The notes below the pieces were generated by a model. The model ran no database searches. It saw only the letters and a program-made list of their open reading frames with translations, and had not been told where the DNA came from. Positions 35,134 through 43,865 of a stretch of DNA of 64,000 nt are shown one piece after another. A program made the position numbers and the translations under genes. The first letter of the stretch is position 1; the number at the start of each line of letters is the position of its first letter. Origin of the DNA: Streptomyces sp. S.PNR 29 (GTDB lineage: Bacteria; Actinomycetota; Actinomycetes; Streptomycetales; Streptomycetaceae); assembly GCF_030386795.1 (NCBI RefSeq), contig NZ_JANUQM010000018.1:124001-188000 (forward strand). Reading direction: 5' to 3'.

Positions 35134-36399
35134 ATGAGCAAGCGACCCCGGGACAGCGCGTCGCTCGGACTCGACCGGCGCTACGCGGAGCGCATCGAGG
35201 AGTTCCAGGGCCGCCACCCCCACGCCGTCGATCTCGTGATCGTCCTGGCGCTGATGGGCTGCGCGGCCCTCGGCAGCTCGCTCACCATGCCCGGCGCCGA
35301 CCCGCCCGACCACGAGAGGGCCGCCACCGCCCTCATGGGCGTGTCCTGCCTGGCCCTGCTGAAGCACCGTACCCATGTGCGGATGGCCGTCGCCGTGACC
35401 GCGGTCTGCACCGTGGCCGCGGTCGCGCTGGGCTACCTGGTGACGCCGCTGCTCCTGGCGCCCGTCATGGCGGCGCTCTACTGGCTGGCCGCCCAGAGCG
35501 ACCGCACGACCACCCGCGCATACGGCCTCACGACCATGGCGGCGGTGACGCTCGCGGCCGTGTTCTCCGACAGCATGGGCCACCTCTCGATGCTGCTCAG
35601 GACGATCGGCCCGGTCTTCTGGCTGCTGATGCCCCTCGCCGCCGGCAAGATGACCCAGCTGCGTCACGCCTACCTGCAGTCGGTGCAGGCCCGCGCCGAA
35701 CACGCCGAGCGCACCCGTGAGGAGGAGGCGCGGCTGCGGGTCACCGAGGAGCGCATGCGCATCGCCCGCGAGCTGCACGACGTCGTGGCCCACCACCTGG
35801 CGCTGGCCAACGCCCAGGCCGGCACCGCGGCTCACCTGGCGCGCAGCAGCCCCGCCCAGGCGCAGAAGATCCTCGACGACCTGACCGGCACCACCTCCTC
35901 GGCGCTGCGCGAACTCAAGGCCACCGTCGGCGTGCTGCGCAGGCCGAACGACCCGGACGCCGCGTCCCTGGAGCCGTCCCCCGGGCTCGGCCGTCTCCCC
36001 GAGCTGGTCTCGGCCTGCGAGTCCGCCGGACTCAAGGTCACGGTCACCACCGAAGGGGAGCCGCGGCCCCTCTCACCCGGCGTGGACCTGACCGCCTTCC
36101 GGATCGTCCAGGAGGCACTCACCAACGTCACCAAGCACGCTGCCGCGCAGACGGCACACATTCGCCTCGCGTACTCCGGGAACCGGCTGACGATCAGCGT
36201 CACCGACAACGGAAGCGCGACCGCCGCCGCCACCCCGCCCCCCGGCCCGGACCGTGGCTTCGGCCTGATGGGCATGCGGGAGCGTGCCCAGTCCGTCGGC
36301 GGCTGCCTCAGCGCCGGTCACCGCCCCGAAGGCGGCTTCGAAGTCACCACGGCTCTCCCGCTGCACTCGCACGCCCCGGAAGAGGGAACGACCCCATGA
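35134..36399 (+). CDS. Sensor histidine kinase (NarL/DesK type)
   Basis: A 421-aa kinase from the ATG at 35134 (CGGAGA upstream); the ATG at 35104 is an alternative giving 431 aa. Four to six hydrophobic segments make up the sensor. The HisKA_3 box is RIARELHDVVAHHLALANAQAG with the phosphoaccepting His in ELHD. The HATPase_c part includes IVQEALTNVTKHA and RGFGLMGMRERAQSVGG. It overlaps the response regulator by 4 nt (ATGA), so the two form one translationally coupled pair. The signal is unknown. Confidence 0.93.
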   Translation: MSKRPRDSASLGLDRRYAERIEEFQGRHPHAVDLVIVLALMGCAALGSSLTMPGADPPDHERAATALMGVSCLALLKHRTHVRMAVAVTAVCTVAAVALGYLVTPLLLAPVMAALYWLAAQSDRTTTRAYGLTTMAAVTLAAVFSDSMGHLSMLLRTIGPVFWLLMPLAAGKMTQLRHAYLQSVQARAEHAERTREEEARLRVTEERMRIARELHDVVAHHLALANAQAGTAAHLARSSPAQAQKILDDLTGTTSSALRELKATVGVLRRPNDPDAASLEPSPGLGRLPELVSACESAGLKVTVTTEGEPRPLSPGVDLTAFRIVQEALTNVTKHAAAQTAHIRLAYSGNRLTISVTDNGSATAAATPPPGPDRGFGLMGMRERAQSVGGCLSAGHRPEGGFEVTTALPLHSHAPEEGTTP

Positions 36400-37088
36400 C
36401 CATCCGCGTCCTGCTCGCCGACGACCAGGCCCTGCTGCGGGCCACCTTCCGGATCCTGATCGACTCCTGCGACGACCTGGCGGTGGTCGGCGAGGCCTCG
36501 GACGGCACGGAGGCGGTGGAACTGACCCGGGCCCACCACCCCGACGTCGTCCTCATGGACATCCGGATGCCGGGCACGGACGGCCTCAGCGCCACCTCCG
36601 CCATCTGCGCCGACCCGGAGCTGGCCGCCACCCGCGTCCTCATCCTGACCACGTTCGAGACCGAGGACTACGTCGCCCAGGCGCTGCGCGCCGGTGCCAG
36701 CGGCTTCCTCGGCAAGGACGTCACGGCCGACACCCTCCTGGCCGGCCTGCGCACCGTGGCCTCCGGCGAGTCCCTCCTCTCCCCCGCCGCCACCCGTTCC
36801 CTCATCACCCGCTTCCTCATGTCCCCCGCCCCCGACACCCATCTGGCGCCCCCGCAGCGCCTGTCCGAACTCACCGTCCGCGAGCGCGAGGTGATGGCCC
36901 TGGCCGCGGAGGGCAGGTCCAACGACGAGATCGCCGAGGTCCTCGTGCTCAGCCCGCTGACCGTACGGACCCACATCCACCGCGCGATGACCAAACTGGG
37001 CGCCCGCGACCGCGCCCAGCTGGTCGTCATCGCCTACCAGACGGGCCTGGTGAAGGCCGTCCCCGACGTCCCCGGACAGCACACCTAG
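36396..37088 (+). CDS. NarL-family response regulator
   Basis: A 230-aa regulator with a receiver domain (VLLADDQALLRATFRILIDS, phosphoacceptor in VVLMDIRMPGTDG, later LTTFETEDYV and the Lys in GKDV) and a C-terminal LuxR-type HTH (LTVREREVMALAAEGRSNDEIAEVLVLSPLTVRTHI). It is partner of the kinase just upstream. Its TAG stop shares the palindrome CTAG with the stop of the convergent response regulator at 37085, so the two transcripts overlap tail to tail. Confidence 0.95.
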   Translation: MTIRVLLADDQALLRATFRILIDSCDDLAVVGEASDGTEAVELTRAHHPDVVLMDIRMPGTDGLSATSAICADPELAATRVLILTTFETEDYVAQALRAGASGFLGKDVTADTLLAGLRTVASGESLLSPAATRSLITRFLMSPAPDTHLAPPQRLSELTVREREVMALAAEGRSNDEIAEVLVLSPLTVRTHIHRAMTKLGARDRAQLVVIAYQTGLVKAVPDVPGQHT

Positions 37089-37744
37089 GCGCGCAGATAG
37101 GCCAGCACCGCAAGGACGCGACGGTGGTCGTCGGGGGCCGCCGGGGGCAGCCGGAGCTTCTGGAGGATGCTCGCGATGTGCTTGGCGACGGCGGCCTCGG
37201 TGACCACGAGGCGGCGGGCGATCGCCCCGTTGGAACGGCCCTCGGCCATGAGGGCGAGAACCTCGTGTTCACGGGGGGTGAGCCGGTCCAGGGGGTCGCG
37301 GCGGCGGGCGAGCAGCTGGCGTACGACCTCCGGGTCGACGACCGTGGCGCCGGCGGCGACGCGGGTGACGGCGTCCGCGAACTCCTCGACGTCTCCGATG
37401 CGTTCCTTGAGGAGGTACCCCATGCCGGTGCTGCCGCGGCGGTCGTCCAGGAGTTCCTCGGCGAAGGTCTGCTCGACGTACTGACTGAGGACGAGGACCG
37501 CCAGTGCGGGCTGCTCGGCCTGGAGGAGGCGGGCCGTGCGCAGCCCCTCGTCCGTCTGCCCGGGCGGCATGCGGACGTCGGTGATCACCAGGTCCGGCCG
37601 GTGTTCCCGGGCGGCGGCGAGCAGGGCGGGGCCGTCGCCCACGGCGGCGAGGACCTGGTGGCCGAAGCGCCGGAGCAGATGGACGAGGCCTTCGCGCAGG
37701 AGGACGGCATCCTCCGCGATCACTATGCGGAGGGGGTGCCGCAC
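37085..37744 (-). CDS. NarL-family response regulator
   Basis: A 219-aa regulator. The receiver domain starts IVIAEDAVLLREGLVHLLRR, with the acceptor Asp in LVITDVRMPPGQTDEG. The LuxR HTH is LTPREHEVLALMAEGRSNGAIARRLVVTEAAVAKHI. The GTG start at 37744 lies inside the end of the kinase gene (22-nt overlap), with CGGAGA just upstream. With that kinase it likely regulates the divergent ABC-FtsX exporter, as is common for such clusters. Confidence 0.93.
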   Translation of the reverse strand: MRHPLRIVIAEDAVLLREGLVHLLRRFGHQVLAAVGDGPALLAAAREHRPDLVITDVRMPPGQTDEGLRTARLLQAEQPALAVLVLSQYVEQTFAEELLDDRRGSTGMGYLLKERIGDVEEFADAVTRVAAGATVVDPEVVRQLLARRRDPLDRLTPREHEVLALMAEGRSNGAIARRLVVTEAAVAKHIASILQKLRLPPAAPDDHRRVLAVLAYLRA

Positions 37745-38901
37745 GGTATCTCCGCTCTGAGGAGGGTGGGCCCGCCGGGCGGGCTGGACAGGAGCATTCT
37801 GCCGTCGGCGGCGGCGATCCTGTCGGCGAGTCCGGTCAGGCCCGTACCGCGAGCGGGGTCCGCGTCGCCGCCGCCGTTGTCCTCGATGTCGAGGCGGAGC
37901 ACGCCGTCGTGGCAGCGGGCGGTGATGCGGCAGCGGTCCGCACCGCTGTGCCTGGCGATGTTGGTGAGGGCCTCGGCGGTCACGAAGTACGCCGTCTGCT
38001 CGACCGCGGCCGGCAGCCGGCCGGGGAGGTCGATGTCGAGGTCGGCGGGTACCGGGCAGCGCCCGGCGATGTCCCGCACGGCGGCGGGCACGCCGCGCTC
38101 GGTCAGGATCTGGGGATGGATGCCACGGATCAGTTCCCGCAGTTCGGTGAGCGCTTCCTTGGCGAGGGCGTGGGCCTCGGCGACCTGTTGCGACGCGGGG
38201 CTGCCGGGCGGCAGGTCGAGGGTGGCCAGGCCCAGTTTCACGGTGAGGGCGACGAGGCGCTGCTGGGCACCGTCGTGGAGGTCGCGCTCGATGCGGCGGC
38301 GTTCGGCCTCGAAGGCGTCGACGAGCCGGGCCCGGGAGCGTACGACCTCGCGCAGTTCGCGGTCCGGCGGGAAGAGGACCGCACGGGTCACGGCGGCGCG
38401 GACACCGGCCCACGCGCCGACGGGATAAGCGGCCACCGGCAGGAGCAGGGCGCCCGCGACGGGGCCGGCCACGCTCTGCCAGGGGGAGGCGGTGGGCTGC
38501 AGCGGCGTGAGGAGGAGGAAGCCCGGGATGCCGAGCGAGACCAGGACGAGGGCGAGGTCCATCCAGCCGACCGCCAGGACGGACACGGCGCCGTAGCCGG
38601 CGGTGCGCGGACCGCTGCGCGGTTCCGGCCGGTCACCGCGGTCGCCGCGGTCGACGAGGGCGAGGCGGCGCCGCTCCAGGGGGCCGGCGAGGGCAGCGGC
38701 GAAGACCACGACGGCGACCGCGCAGAGCACCCTGGCGAAGGTGCCGATGGGCGCGGTGAACAGTCCGCCGACAGCCAGGTAGGCACCGGCCGCGAACACC
38801 CCGCCCGACAGCAGGTGCCCCAGTGCCCGCCAGGGCCAGACGCTGCGGAGGAACCCCAACGGGCTGCGGGTCAGGGCCTCCAGAACGGTTCGAGGGGACA
38901 C
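37723..38901 (-). CDS. Sensor histidine kinase with DesK-type HisKA_3 domain
   Basis: A 392-aa kinase. The N-terminal sensor with several hydrophobic helices (FLRSVWPWRALGHLLSGGVFAAGAY) is like the kinase that begins at 63511. The HisKA_3 box is RRIERDLHDGAQQRLVALTVKLGLA, with HATPase_c motifs AEALTNIARHSGADR and GTGLTGLADRIAAADG. I chose the GTG at 38901: TACGGT lies 7 nt upstream and could be a -10 for a leaderless transcript. A longer frame to 39054 would run into the divergent gene's repeats. It sits divergent from the ABC exporter. Confidence 0.9.
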   Translation of the reverse strand: MSPRTVLEALTRSPLGFLRSVWPWRALGHLLSGGVFAAGAYLAVGGLFTAPIGTFARVLCAVAVVVFAAALAGPLERRRLALVDRGDRGDRPEPRSGPRTAGYGAVSVLAVGWMDLALVLVSLGIPGFLLLTPLQPTASPWQSVAGPVAGALLLPVAAYPVGAWAGVRAAVTRAVLFPPDRELREVVRSRARLVDAFEAERRRIERDLHDGAQQRLVALTVKLGLATLDLPPGSPASQQVAEAHALAKEALTELRELIRGIHPQILTERGVPAAVRDIAGRCPVPADLDIDLPGRLPAAVEQTAYFVTAEALTNIARHSGADRCRITARCHDGVLRLDIEDNGGGDADPARGTGLTGLADRIAAADGRMLLSSPPGGPTLLRAEIPCGTPSA

Positions 38902-38908
38902 ACGGTCG

Positions 38909-38944
38909 ACCGTAGCGGCGCCGGCCGGCGACGGCAGTAGTGCC
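38909..38944 (-). promoter_or_regulatory. Predicted leaderless promoter of the kinase gene with upstream motif
   Basis: On the minus strand, GGCACTACTGC (38944-38934), a 19-nt spacer, TACGGTCGA (-10 from 38914) and then the GTG at 38901. The same arrangement with the same 19-nt spacing precedes the kinase at 63511. GGCACTACTGCC has short inverted arms (GGCA/TGCC), a plausible response-regulator site. Confidence 0.65.
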
Positions 38945-39011
38945 AGATGGAGTATCGGCTCTCGCCCTGGCGGCAATGTGCCGGACCGGGTTCCCGTCGT
39001 TGCCTTGGCAC

Positions 39012-39800
39012 ATGACCACGAGGAACACGACCACGAGGAACACGACCACGACACCGGGCACGTCGGCCGTCCGGCCCGTCGAGCTGCGGTCGGTGACCAA
39101 GCGCTACGGCGCCGGGGAAGGGGCCGTCACCGCTCTCGACGACGTGACCCTGGACTTCGCCGCCGGGACGATGACGGCCGTGATGGGCCCCTCCGGGTCC
39201 GGCAAGTCCACCTTGCTGCACTGCGCGGCGGGCCTCGACCGGCCGAGCTCCGGCGAGGTGCTGATCGGCGGTACGGAACTGGGCGGGCTCGACGAGAACG
39301 CGCTGACCGTGCTGCGCCGGGAACGGGTGGGGTTCGTCTTCCAGGCGTTCAACCTGGTGTCGGCGCTGACCGCCGCGCAGAACGTCGAACTGCCGCTGAG
39401 ACTGGCCGGATGCCGTCCGGCGGCGGACGAGGTGCGGGCGGCGCTCGACGCGGTCGGCCTCGCGGACCGTCACGGGCACCGGCCGGGCGAACTGTCCGGA
39501 GGACAGCGGCAGCGCGTCGCGATCGCCCGCGCGATGATCGCGCGGCCCGCCGTCCTCTTCGCCGACGAGCCGACCGGGGCACTGGACACCAGGGCCTCAC
39601 GGGTGGTGCTGCGGCTGCTGCGGGACCTGGTGGACGGCCGTGGACAGACGGTCGTGATGGTGACGCACGACCCGGCCGCCGCGGCGTACGCGGACCGGGT
39701 GGCGCTGCTGGCCGACGGACGGCTGGTGGACGAACTGCCGGGTGCCGTCGGTGCCGAGGCGATCGCGGCGCGGACGGCCGCACTGGAGGTGCGGTCGTGA
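39012..39800 (+). CDS. ABC transporter ATP-binding protein (MacB/LolD type)
   Basis: A 262-aa ATPase. It has Walker A GPSGSGKST, the Q-loop FVFQAFNLVSALTAAQNVELPL, signature LSGGQRQRVAIARAM, Walker B PAVLFADEPTGALD and the H-loop VMVTHDPAAA. The first ~15 residues are a Thr/Arg/Asn repeat (MTTRNTTTRNTTTT) coded by tandem 15-nt units at 39015-39044. It overlaps the permease by 4 nt. Complexes of this kind export lipids or peptides or take part in antimicrobial peptide resistance. Confidence 0.94.
   Translation: MTTRNTTTRNTTTTPGTSAVRPVELRSVTKRYGAGEGAVTALDDVTLDFAAGTMTAVMGPSGSGKSTLLHCAAGLDRPSSGEVLIGGTELGGLDENALTVLRRERVGFVFQAFNLVSALTAAQNVELPLRLAGCRPAADEVRAALDAVGLADRHGHRPGELSGGQRQRVAIARAMIARPAVLFADEPTGALDTRASRVVLRLLRDLVDGRGQTVVMVTHDPAAAAYADRVALLADGRLVDELPGAVGAEAIAARTAALEVRS
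39015..39044 (+). repeat. 15-bp tandem repeat inside the ATPase start
   Basis: ACCACGAGGAACACG occurs twice in tandem, followed by a partial third copy. Because 15 is a multiple of three it adds TRNTT units to the N-terminus without changing the frame. Confidence 0.85.
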
Positions 39801-42169
39801 TCAGCCTGGCGACGGTGCGGGAACGATGGACCTCCTTCCTGGGGTCCTTCGTGGCCGTGGCGCTGGGCGTCGCGGTCGTGGCCATGAGCGGGCTGGTCCT
39901 GCTGTCGGAGGGCACGGGGGTGCCGGAACGGCTCGCGGGGGCGCCGGTGCTGGTGCAGAGCCCGGCCGGAACGCGATCCGAGGGGGTGTTCGTGGAGAAC
40001 CCGCCGTGGCCACCGGAACGCGCCGAGACGTTGCGGCGGACGCTGGCCGAACTGCCGGGAGTGGCCTCGGCGGTGGCGGACCGGTCCTTCTACGCACAGG
40101 CGGTGGGCAGCGAACAGCGGGCGGGGGAACGGCAGGGCCACCCCTGGTCGGCCGCGGCGCTCGCCGCGTACGGCCTGAGCGCGGGCAGAGGGCCGGCCAC
40201 GGCGGACGAGATCGTCGTGGACGAGGCACTCGGCCGCGCGCCGGGCGAGACCGTCACGGTGCTGACGGCGCACGGGCCGCGGCGGTGGTCGGTGTCCGGC
40301 ACGGTGAACGGCCCCGGCTACTACGTCACCGACCGGCGGGCCGCCGAACTGGCGGGCGGCGTACGGGTCATCGGGCTGCTCCTGGAGCCCGGTGCCGACC
40401 CCGCCCGCGTCGCGGCCGCCGCGCGGGGTGCCGTCGGCGGCGACGGCACGGTCCTGACCGGTGCCTCCCGCGATGCGCTCGCGCCGAGGCAGGACGAGAT
40501 GACCCGCTGGATCGGCGGCCAGGTGCTCACCGCCATGGCGCTGCTCTCCGCCTTCGTCACGGTCTTCGTCGTCTCCTCGACGTTCGCGTTCACCGTCGCG
40601 CAGCGGCGCCGCGAGTTCGGCCTGCTGCGGACGATCGGCGCCACACCGCGGCAGTTGAGGCGCATGGTGTACGCCGAAGCGCTGACGGTCGGTCTTCTCG
40701 GCGCGGTGACGGGGGCGCTGCTCTCCGTGGTGCTCGCGCCGGCGATGACCGGGCTGCTGATCGACGCGGGTTTCCAGCCGGCGGGCTTCGAGGTGCGCAT
40801 CCGGTGGTGGGTGCCGGCCGCGGCCGTCGCTCTGGGCGTGGTGGTGGCACTCGCCGGAGTGGGCGCCGCGTCGCGACGGGCGGCCCGGGTGAGGCCGCTG
40901 GAGGCGATGCGGGAGGCGGTGGTGGACAGCAACCCGATGACGCGACGCCGGTGGGCCGCCGGGCTGGCGTTGACGGGGGTCGGCGCGGTCTGTTCGGTGG
41001 GCACGGCCCTGGCGGGGGCCGACGGCATGGTGCTGCTGGCCCTCGGCGCGGCGATGGGCCTGACGGCGGGCCTGACCCTCCTCCTGCCCGCGCTGGTCGG
41101 GCCCGTGATCGGGGCACTGACCCGGCCGCTCGCCCGGCGTCCCGGTGCGACGGCCCTGCTCGTACGCGAGAACATGCTCACCGCGGTGCGCCGCACCTCC
41201 TCCACCGTCGCCCCGGTGCTGGCGACCGTCGCCTTCGCCGTACTGATCACCAGCACCGTGCAGACGACCCAGAGTGCCGACACCGCCCGGCAGGCCGCGG
41301 CCGTACGGGCGGAGGCGGCGGTGGTGCCCAGGGGGACGCCGGGCCTGTCGGACGCGGCGGTCGACCGGGTCGAGGGCACGGCGCTGCTGGCGACCACGGT
41401 CTACGGCGGTGAGGGCAGGGCGGCCCTGTCCGCGGCCGGGGTGTCGTCCGGCTTCCGGCAGGTGTACGCCGTGCCCGCGCCCCGGGGTGACACCGTCGTC
41501 GTCACGGCGGCCGTGGCGGCCGCGCACGGCTGGCGGACAGGCCACGTCGCCCTCCTCACGTTCGAGGACGGCCGTACGCGGCGGTTGCGGGTGACAGCCG
41601 TGGCCGACGACTCGATGCCGTACCAGGTCTTCCTCCCCCGCGAACTGGTACGCGCCCATGACCCTTCGGCGCTGGCGGATGTCGCCTACCGAACGGGTCC
41701 CGACGGGACGCGGCTCCCCGCGGGACTCGGCGCCGAAGAGATGCCGGTGGCGGCCTACGCGGCCTCGGACGACGCCGAGGAGGACCGGCTGGTCCTGCGG
41801 TTCACCCTGATCCTCGTCGCCCTGTCGGCGGGCTACACCGCCCTTGCCGTCGCCTCCACCCTGCTGACGGCCACCCTGGGCCGGGTGCGTGATCTCCGCG
41901 TCCTGCGCCTGTCCGGCGCGACGCCGCGTCAGGTGCTGCTGGCGCTCGCGGCCGAAACGTGCTGCGTCGTCACCCTGGGCGCGGCCCTCGGCCTGACGGT
42001 GGCCGCTCCCGCCCTGCTCGGCACGGTCCACGGCCTGCGCGAGGAACTGGGCCTGCCGGTGGAGTTGTCGGTGGCCTGGCCCTGGGTCGCGGGCGTGGTG
42101 ACGGTCTGCCTGCTGCTCGCCACGGCGGCCACCGTCCTCCCGGCCCGCGCCGTCCTGCGGAGGGTGTGA
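39797..42169 (+). CDS. FtsX-like ABC permease
   Basis: A 790-aa membrane protein. It has one N-terminal helix, a large exported domain, and two FtsX-type blocks of three helices (AFVTVFVVSSTFAFTVAQRRREFGLLRTIGATPRQLRRMVYAEAL near 260-300, and VRDLRVLRLSGATPRQVLLALAAE near the C-terminus), plus a central pair. The GTG start overlaps the ATPase stop (GTGA), so the two are coupled. With the divergent kinase/regulator pair this forms a sensor-regulated exporter module. The substrate is unknown. Confidence 0.93.
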   Translation: MISLATVRERWTSFLGSFVAVALGVAVVAMSGLVLLSEGTGVPERLAGAPVLVQSPAGTRSEGVFVENPPWPPERAETLRRTLAELPGVASAVADRSFYAQAVGSEQRAGERQGHPWSAAALAAYGLSAGRGPATADEIVVDEALGRAPGETVTVLTAHGPRRWSVSGTVNGPGYYVTDRRAAELAGGVRVIGLLLEPGADPARVAAAARGAVGGDGTVLTGASRDALAPRQDEMTRWIGGQVLTAMALLSAFVTVFVVSSTFAFTVAQRRREFGLLRTIGATPRQLRRMVYAEALTVGLLGAVTGALLSVVLAPAMTGLLIDAGFQPAGFEVRIRWWVPAAAVALGVVVALAGVGAASRRAARVRPLEAMREAVVDSNPMTRRRWAAGLALTGVGAVCSVGTALAGADGMVLLALGAAMGLTAGLTLLLPALVGPVIGALTRPLARRPGATALLVRENMLTAVRRTSSTVAPVLATVAFAVLITSTVQTTQSADTARQAAAVRAEAAVVPRGTPGLSDAAVDRVEGTALLATTVYGGEGRAALSAAGVSSGFRQVYAVPAPRGDTVVVTAAVAAAHGWRTGHVALLTFEDGRTRRLRVTAVADDSMPYQVFLPRELVRAHDPSALADVAYRTGPDGTRLPAGLGAEEMPVAAYAASDDAEEDRLVLRFTLILVALSAGYTALAVASTLLTATLGRVRDLRVLRLSGATPRQVLLALAAETCCVVTLGAALGLTVAAPALLGTVHGLREELGLPVELSVAWPWVAGVVTVCLLLATAATVLPARAVLRRV

Positions 42170-42255
42170 CCGGGATCACCGGCCAGGGCCGATTGCTTCC
42201 TCGCGCCGGGCCGGTCATACCGGCGACAGCGAGTGAAGGAAAGGAACCGACCGAC

Positions 42256-42468
42256 GTGACCGCATCCGTGAAGGGCCCCGCCAGTTACTTCCCCTCCATC
42301 GAGAAGAAGTACGGCCGTCCGATCACCGAGTGGAAGGACCTGATCCGCGCCTCGCCGCTGACCCGGCACAGGGAGCTCGTCACCTGGCTCAAGACCGAGC
42401 ACGGTCTGGGACACGGCCATGCCAACGCGCTCGTGGCGCACACACTGGCCGAGAACGCCGGCACGTGA
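42256..42468 (+). CDS. DUF4287-type small protein
   Basis: A 70-aa protein, MTASVKGPASYFPSIEKKYG at the N-terminus, then RPITEWKDLIRAS and HGLGHGHANALVAHTLAEN. This is the compact helical DUF4287 family found widely in actinobacteria, function unknown. The GTG at 42256 follows AAAGGAA at 42239-42245. It is a single-gene unit between the ABC exporter and a convergent serine hydrolase, with its own hairpin downstream. Confidence 0.88.
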   Translation: MTASVKGPASYFPSIEKKYGRPITEWKDLIRASPLTRHRELVTWLKTEHGLGHGHANALVAHTLAENAGT

Positions 42469-42472
42469 ACCG

Positions 42473-42498
42473 CCCCCGTGCCTGCGCGGGCACGGGGG
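42473..42498. terminator. Hairpin after the DUF4287 gene
   Basis: The 10-bp arms CCCCCGTGCC / GGCACGGGGG have a 6-nt loop and lie 4 nt after the stop codon, between convergent genes. Confidence 0.8.
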
Positions 42499-42567
42499 AG
42501 GGCAGACCGAACAGCGGGAAGAGTCGCTCATTCCGCACCCCCCCGCACCAAGGTACCGGGCGTGCCG

Positions 42568-43752
42568 CTATGGCCTGCCGTACGCCGCCACCATGATGTT
42601 CTGCGCCACCTTGTTCATGTCCTGGCCCTTGGCGTCCGTGGAGTTGACGCTGTAGACCAGCGTGCGGGAGCCGTTGCGGGTGGAGGCGATGGCCGCGTTG
42701 TAGCCCCAGCGGCCGCCCGTCTTGCCCCACACCTCGCGGCCGCCCAGCTTCTTCATCGAGAGGCCGACGGAGTAGGCGGCCGGGTCGCCGCTCCTGAAGT
42801 CCGTCACCTTAGGCAGCGTGAACATCTCCTCCAGGAGCGGGCCACGCACCACCCGGCCCTGGAACAGGGCGTTGGTGAAGCGCTCCAGGTCCGCCGTGGT
42901 CGAGACGATGTCGCCGGCCGCCCAGCCGTCCGTCGTCCCCCACACCGACACGTCGCGCAGTCCGGTCGTCCCGTCGTCCAGCCGCATCGTCTGGTAGCCG
43001 TGGTTGTGCGGGCCGATGATGCGCGGGTTCGTCCCGGGGAAGTACGTGCCGTGCAGCCCGAGCGGCTTCAGGATCCGGCGGGCGACCTGGTGCTCGTACG
43101 AGTCGCCCGTGACGCGCTCGATCACCAGACCCGCGATCGTGTAGCCGATGTTGAGGTAGTGCTGCTTCTCGCCCGGCGCGAACTCCCGTCGCTCAGACGT
43201 CGCCGAGCGGACCATGTCCTCGGGGTCATGGATCCGGAAGCGGTTCGCGTACGCCTCCTCGACCGTGGTCCCGGGGAAGTCGGGGGCCGGGATGCCGTGG
43301 GTGTGGTTGAGCAACTGCCGGACGGTGACGTCCCCGTACGACGCCGGGATCAGGTCCGGCAGGTACGAGCGGGCACTGCCGTCCAGGTTCAGTCTGCCCT
43401 CGGCGGCCAGCTGCAGGGCGACCGCCGCCGTGAAGACCTTGGTCACGGAACCGGCGCGGAAGCGGGCGGACGGATCGGCCGGCCGGCCGGTCCTCAGGTC
43501 GTGCACGCCCGAACTGCCCCGCCAGACGCCCTCCCTTCCGCCGACCCGCACCAGCGCGGCCGTCGCGTCCGCGGTCGGCAGGCCCGCGATGGCGGTCCGC
43601 AGCGGGTCCTGCGGGGCGGGGTCCGTGGATGGTGCCGAGGCCCCGGCGGAGGGGGCGGACGGGGTGGACGCCGCGGCGGGCAGTGCCGAAGGGCCGGCCG
43701 CGACGCCCAGGACGAGCGCCGCCGCCAGCAGGGTGCGGGTCGTGTGCCTCAT
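42568..43752 (-). CDS. Secreted serine hydrolase (D-Ala-D-Ala carboxypeptidase/beta-lactamase class C type)
   Basis: A 394-aa exported protein with a signal peptide (TRTLLAAALVLGVAAGPSALPAAA) and a Pro/Ser/Ala linker. The hydrolase domain has SVTK (Ser102, Lys105), LNIGYTIAGLVIE at the second motif and KTGGRWGYNAAIAS as the KTG-type third motif. HTHGIPAPDFPGTTV is also family typical. A role in peptidoglycan D,D-peptide cleavage or beta-lactam hydrolysis is likely. I chose the ATG at 43752 because GGAG lies 7 nt before it; 43764 is an alternative. Confidence 0.9.
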   Translation of the reverse strand: MRHTTRTLLAAALVLGVAAGPSALPAAASTPSAPSAGASAPSTDPAPQDPLRTAIAGLPTADATAALVRVGGREGVWRGSSGVHDLRTGRPADPSARFRAGSVTKVFTAAVALQLAAEGRLNLDGSARSYLPDLIPASYGDVTVRQLLNHTHGIPAPDFPGTTVEEAYANRFRIHDPEDMVRSATSERREFAPGEKQHYLNIGYTIAGLVIERVTGDSYEHQVARRILKPLGLHGTYFPGTNPRIIGPHNHGYQTMRLDDGTTGLRDVSVWGTTDGWAAGDIVSTTADLERFTNALFQGRVVRGPLLEEMFTLPKVTDFRSGDPAAYSVGLSMKKLGGREVWGKTGGRWGYNAAIASTRNGSRTLVYSVNSTDAKGQDMNKVAQNIMVAAYGRP

Positions 43753-43865
43753 GCTCAACTCCATGGATGGGCACCCTTGTTGCTCAGGTGCTCTTGGGAT
43801 GGACGGCTCCATCCTGCTGAGCGGCGGCTTGTCGTGGATCGCCCGCGCAGGCGGTCTTCGGGGAG

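Noticed and set aside
38940..39011. Longer N-terminus for the ABC ATPase
   Set aside because: The added residues cover the divergent promoter and show no family similarity; the ATG at 39012 is a better start although its RBS is weak.
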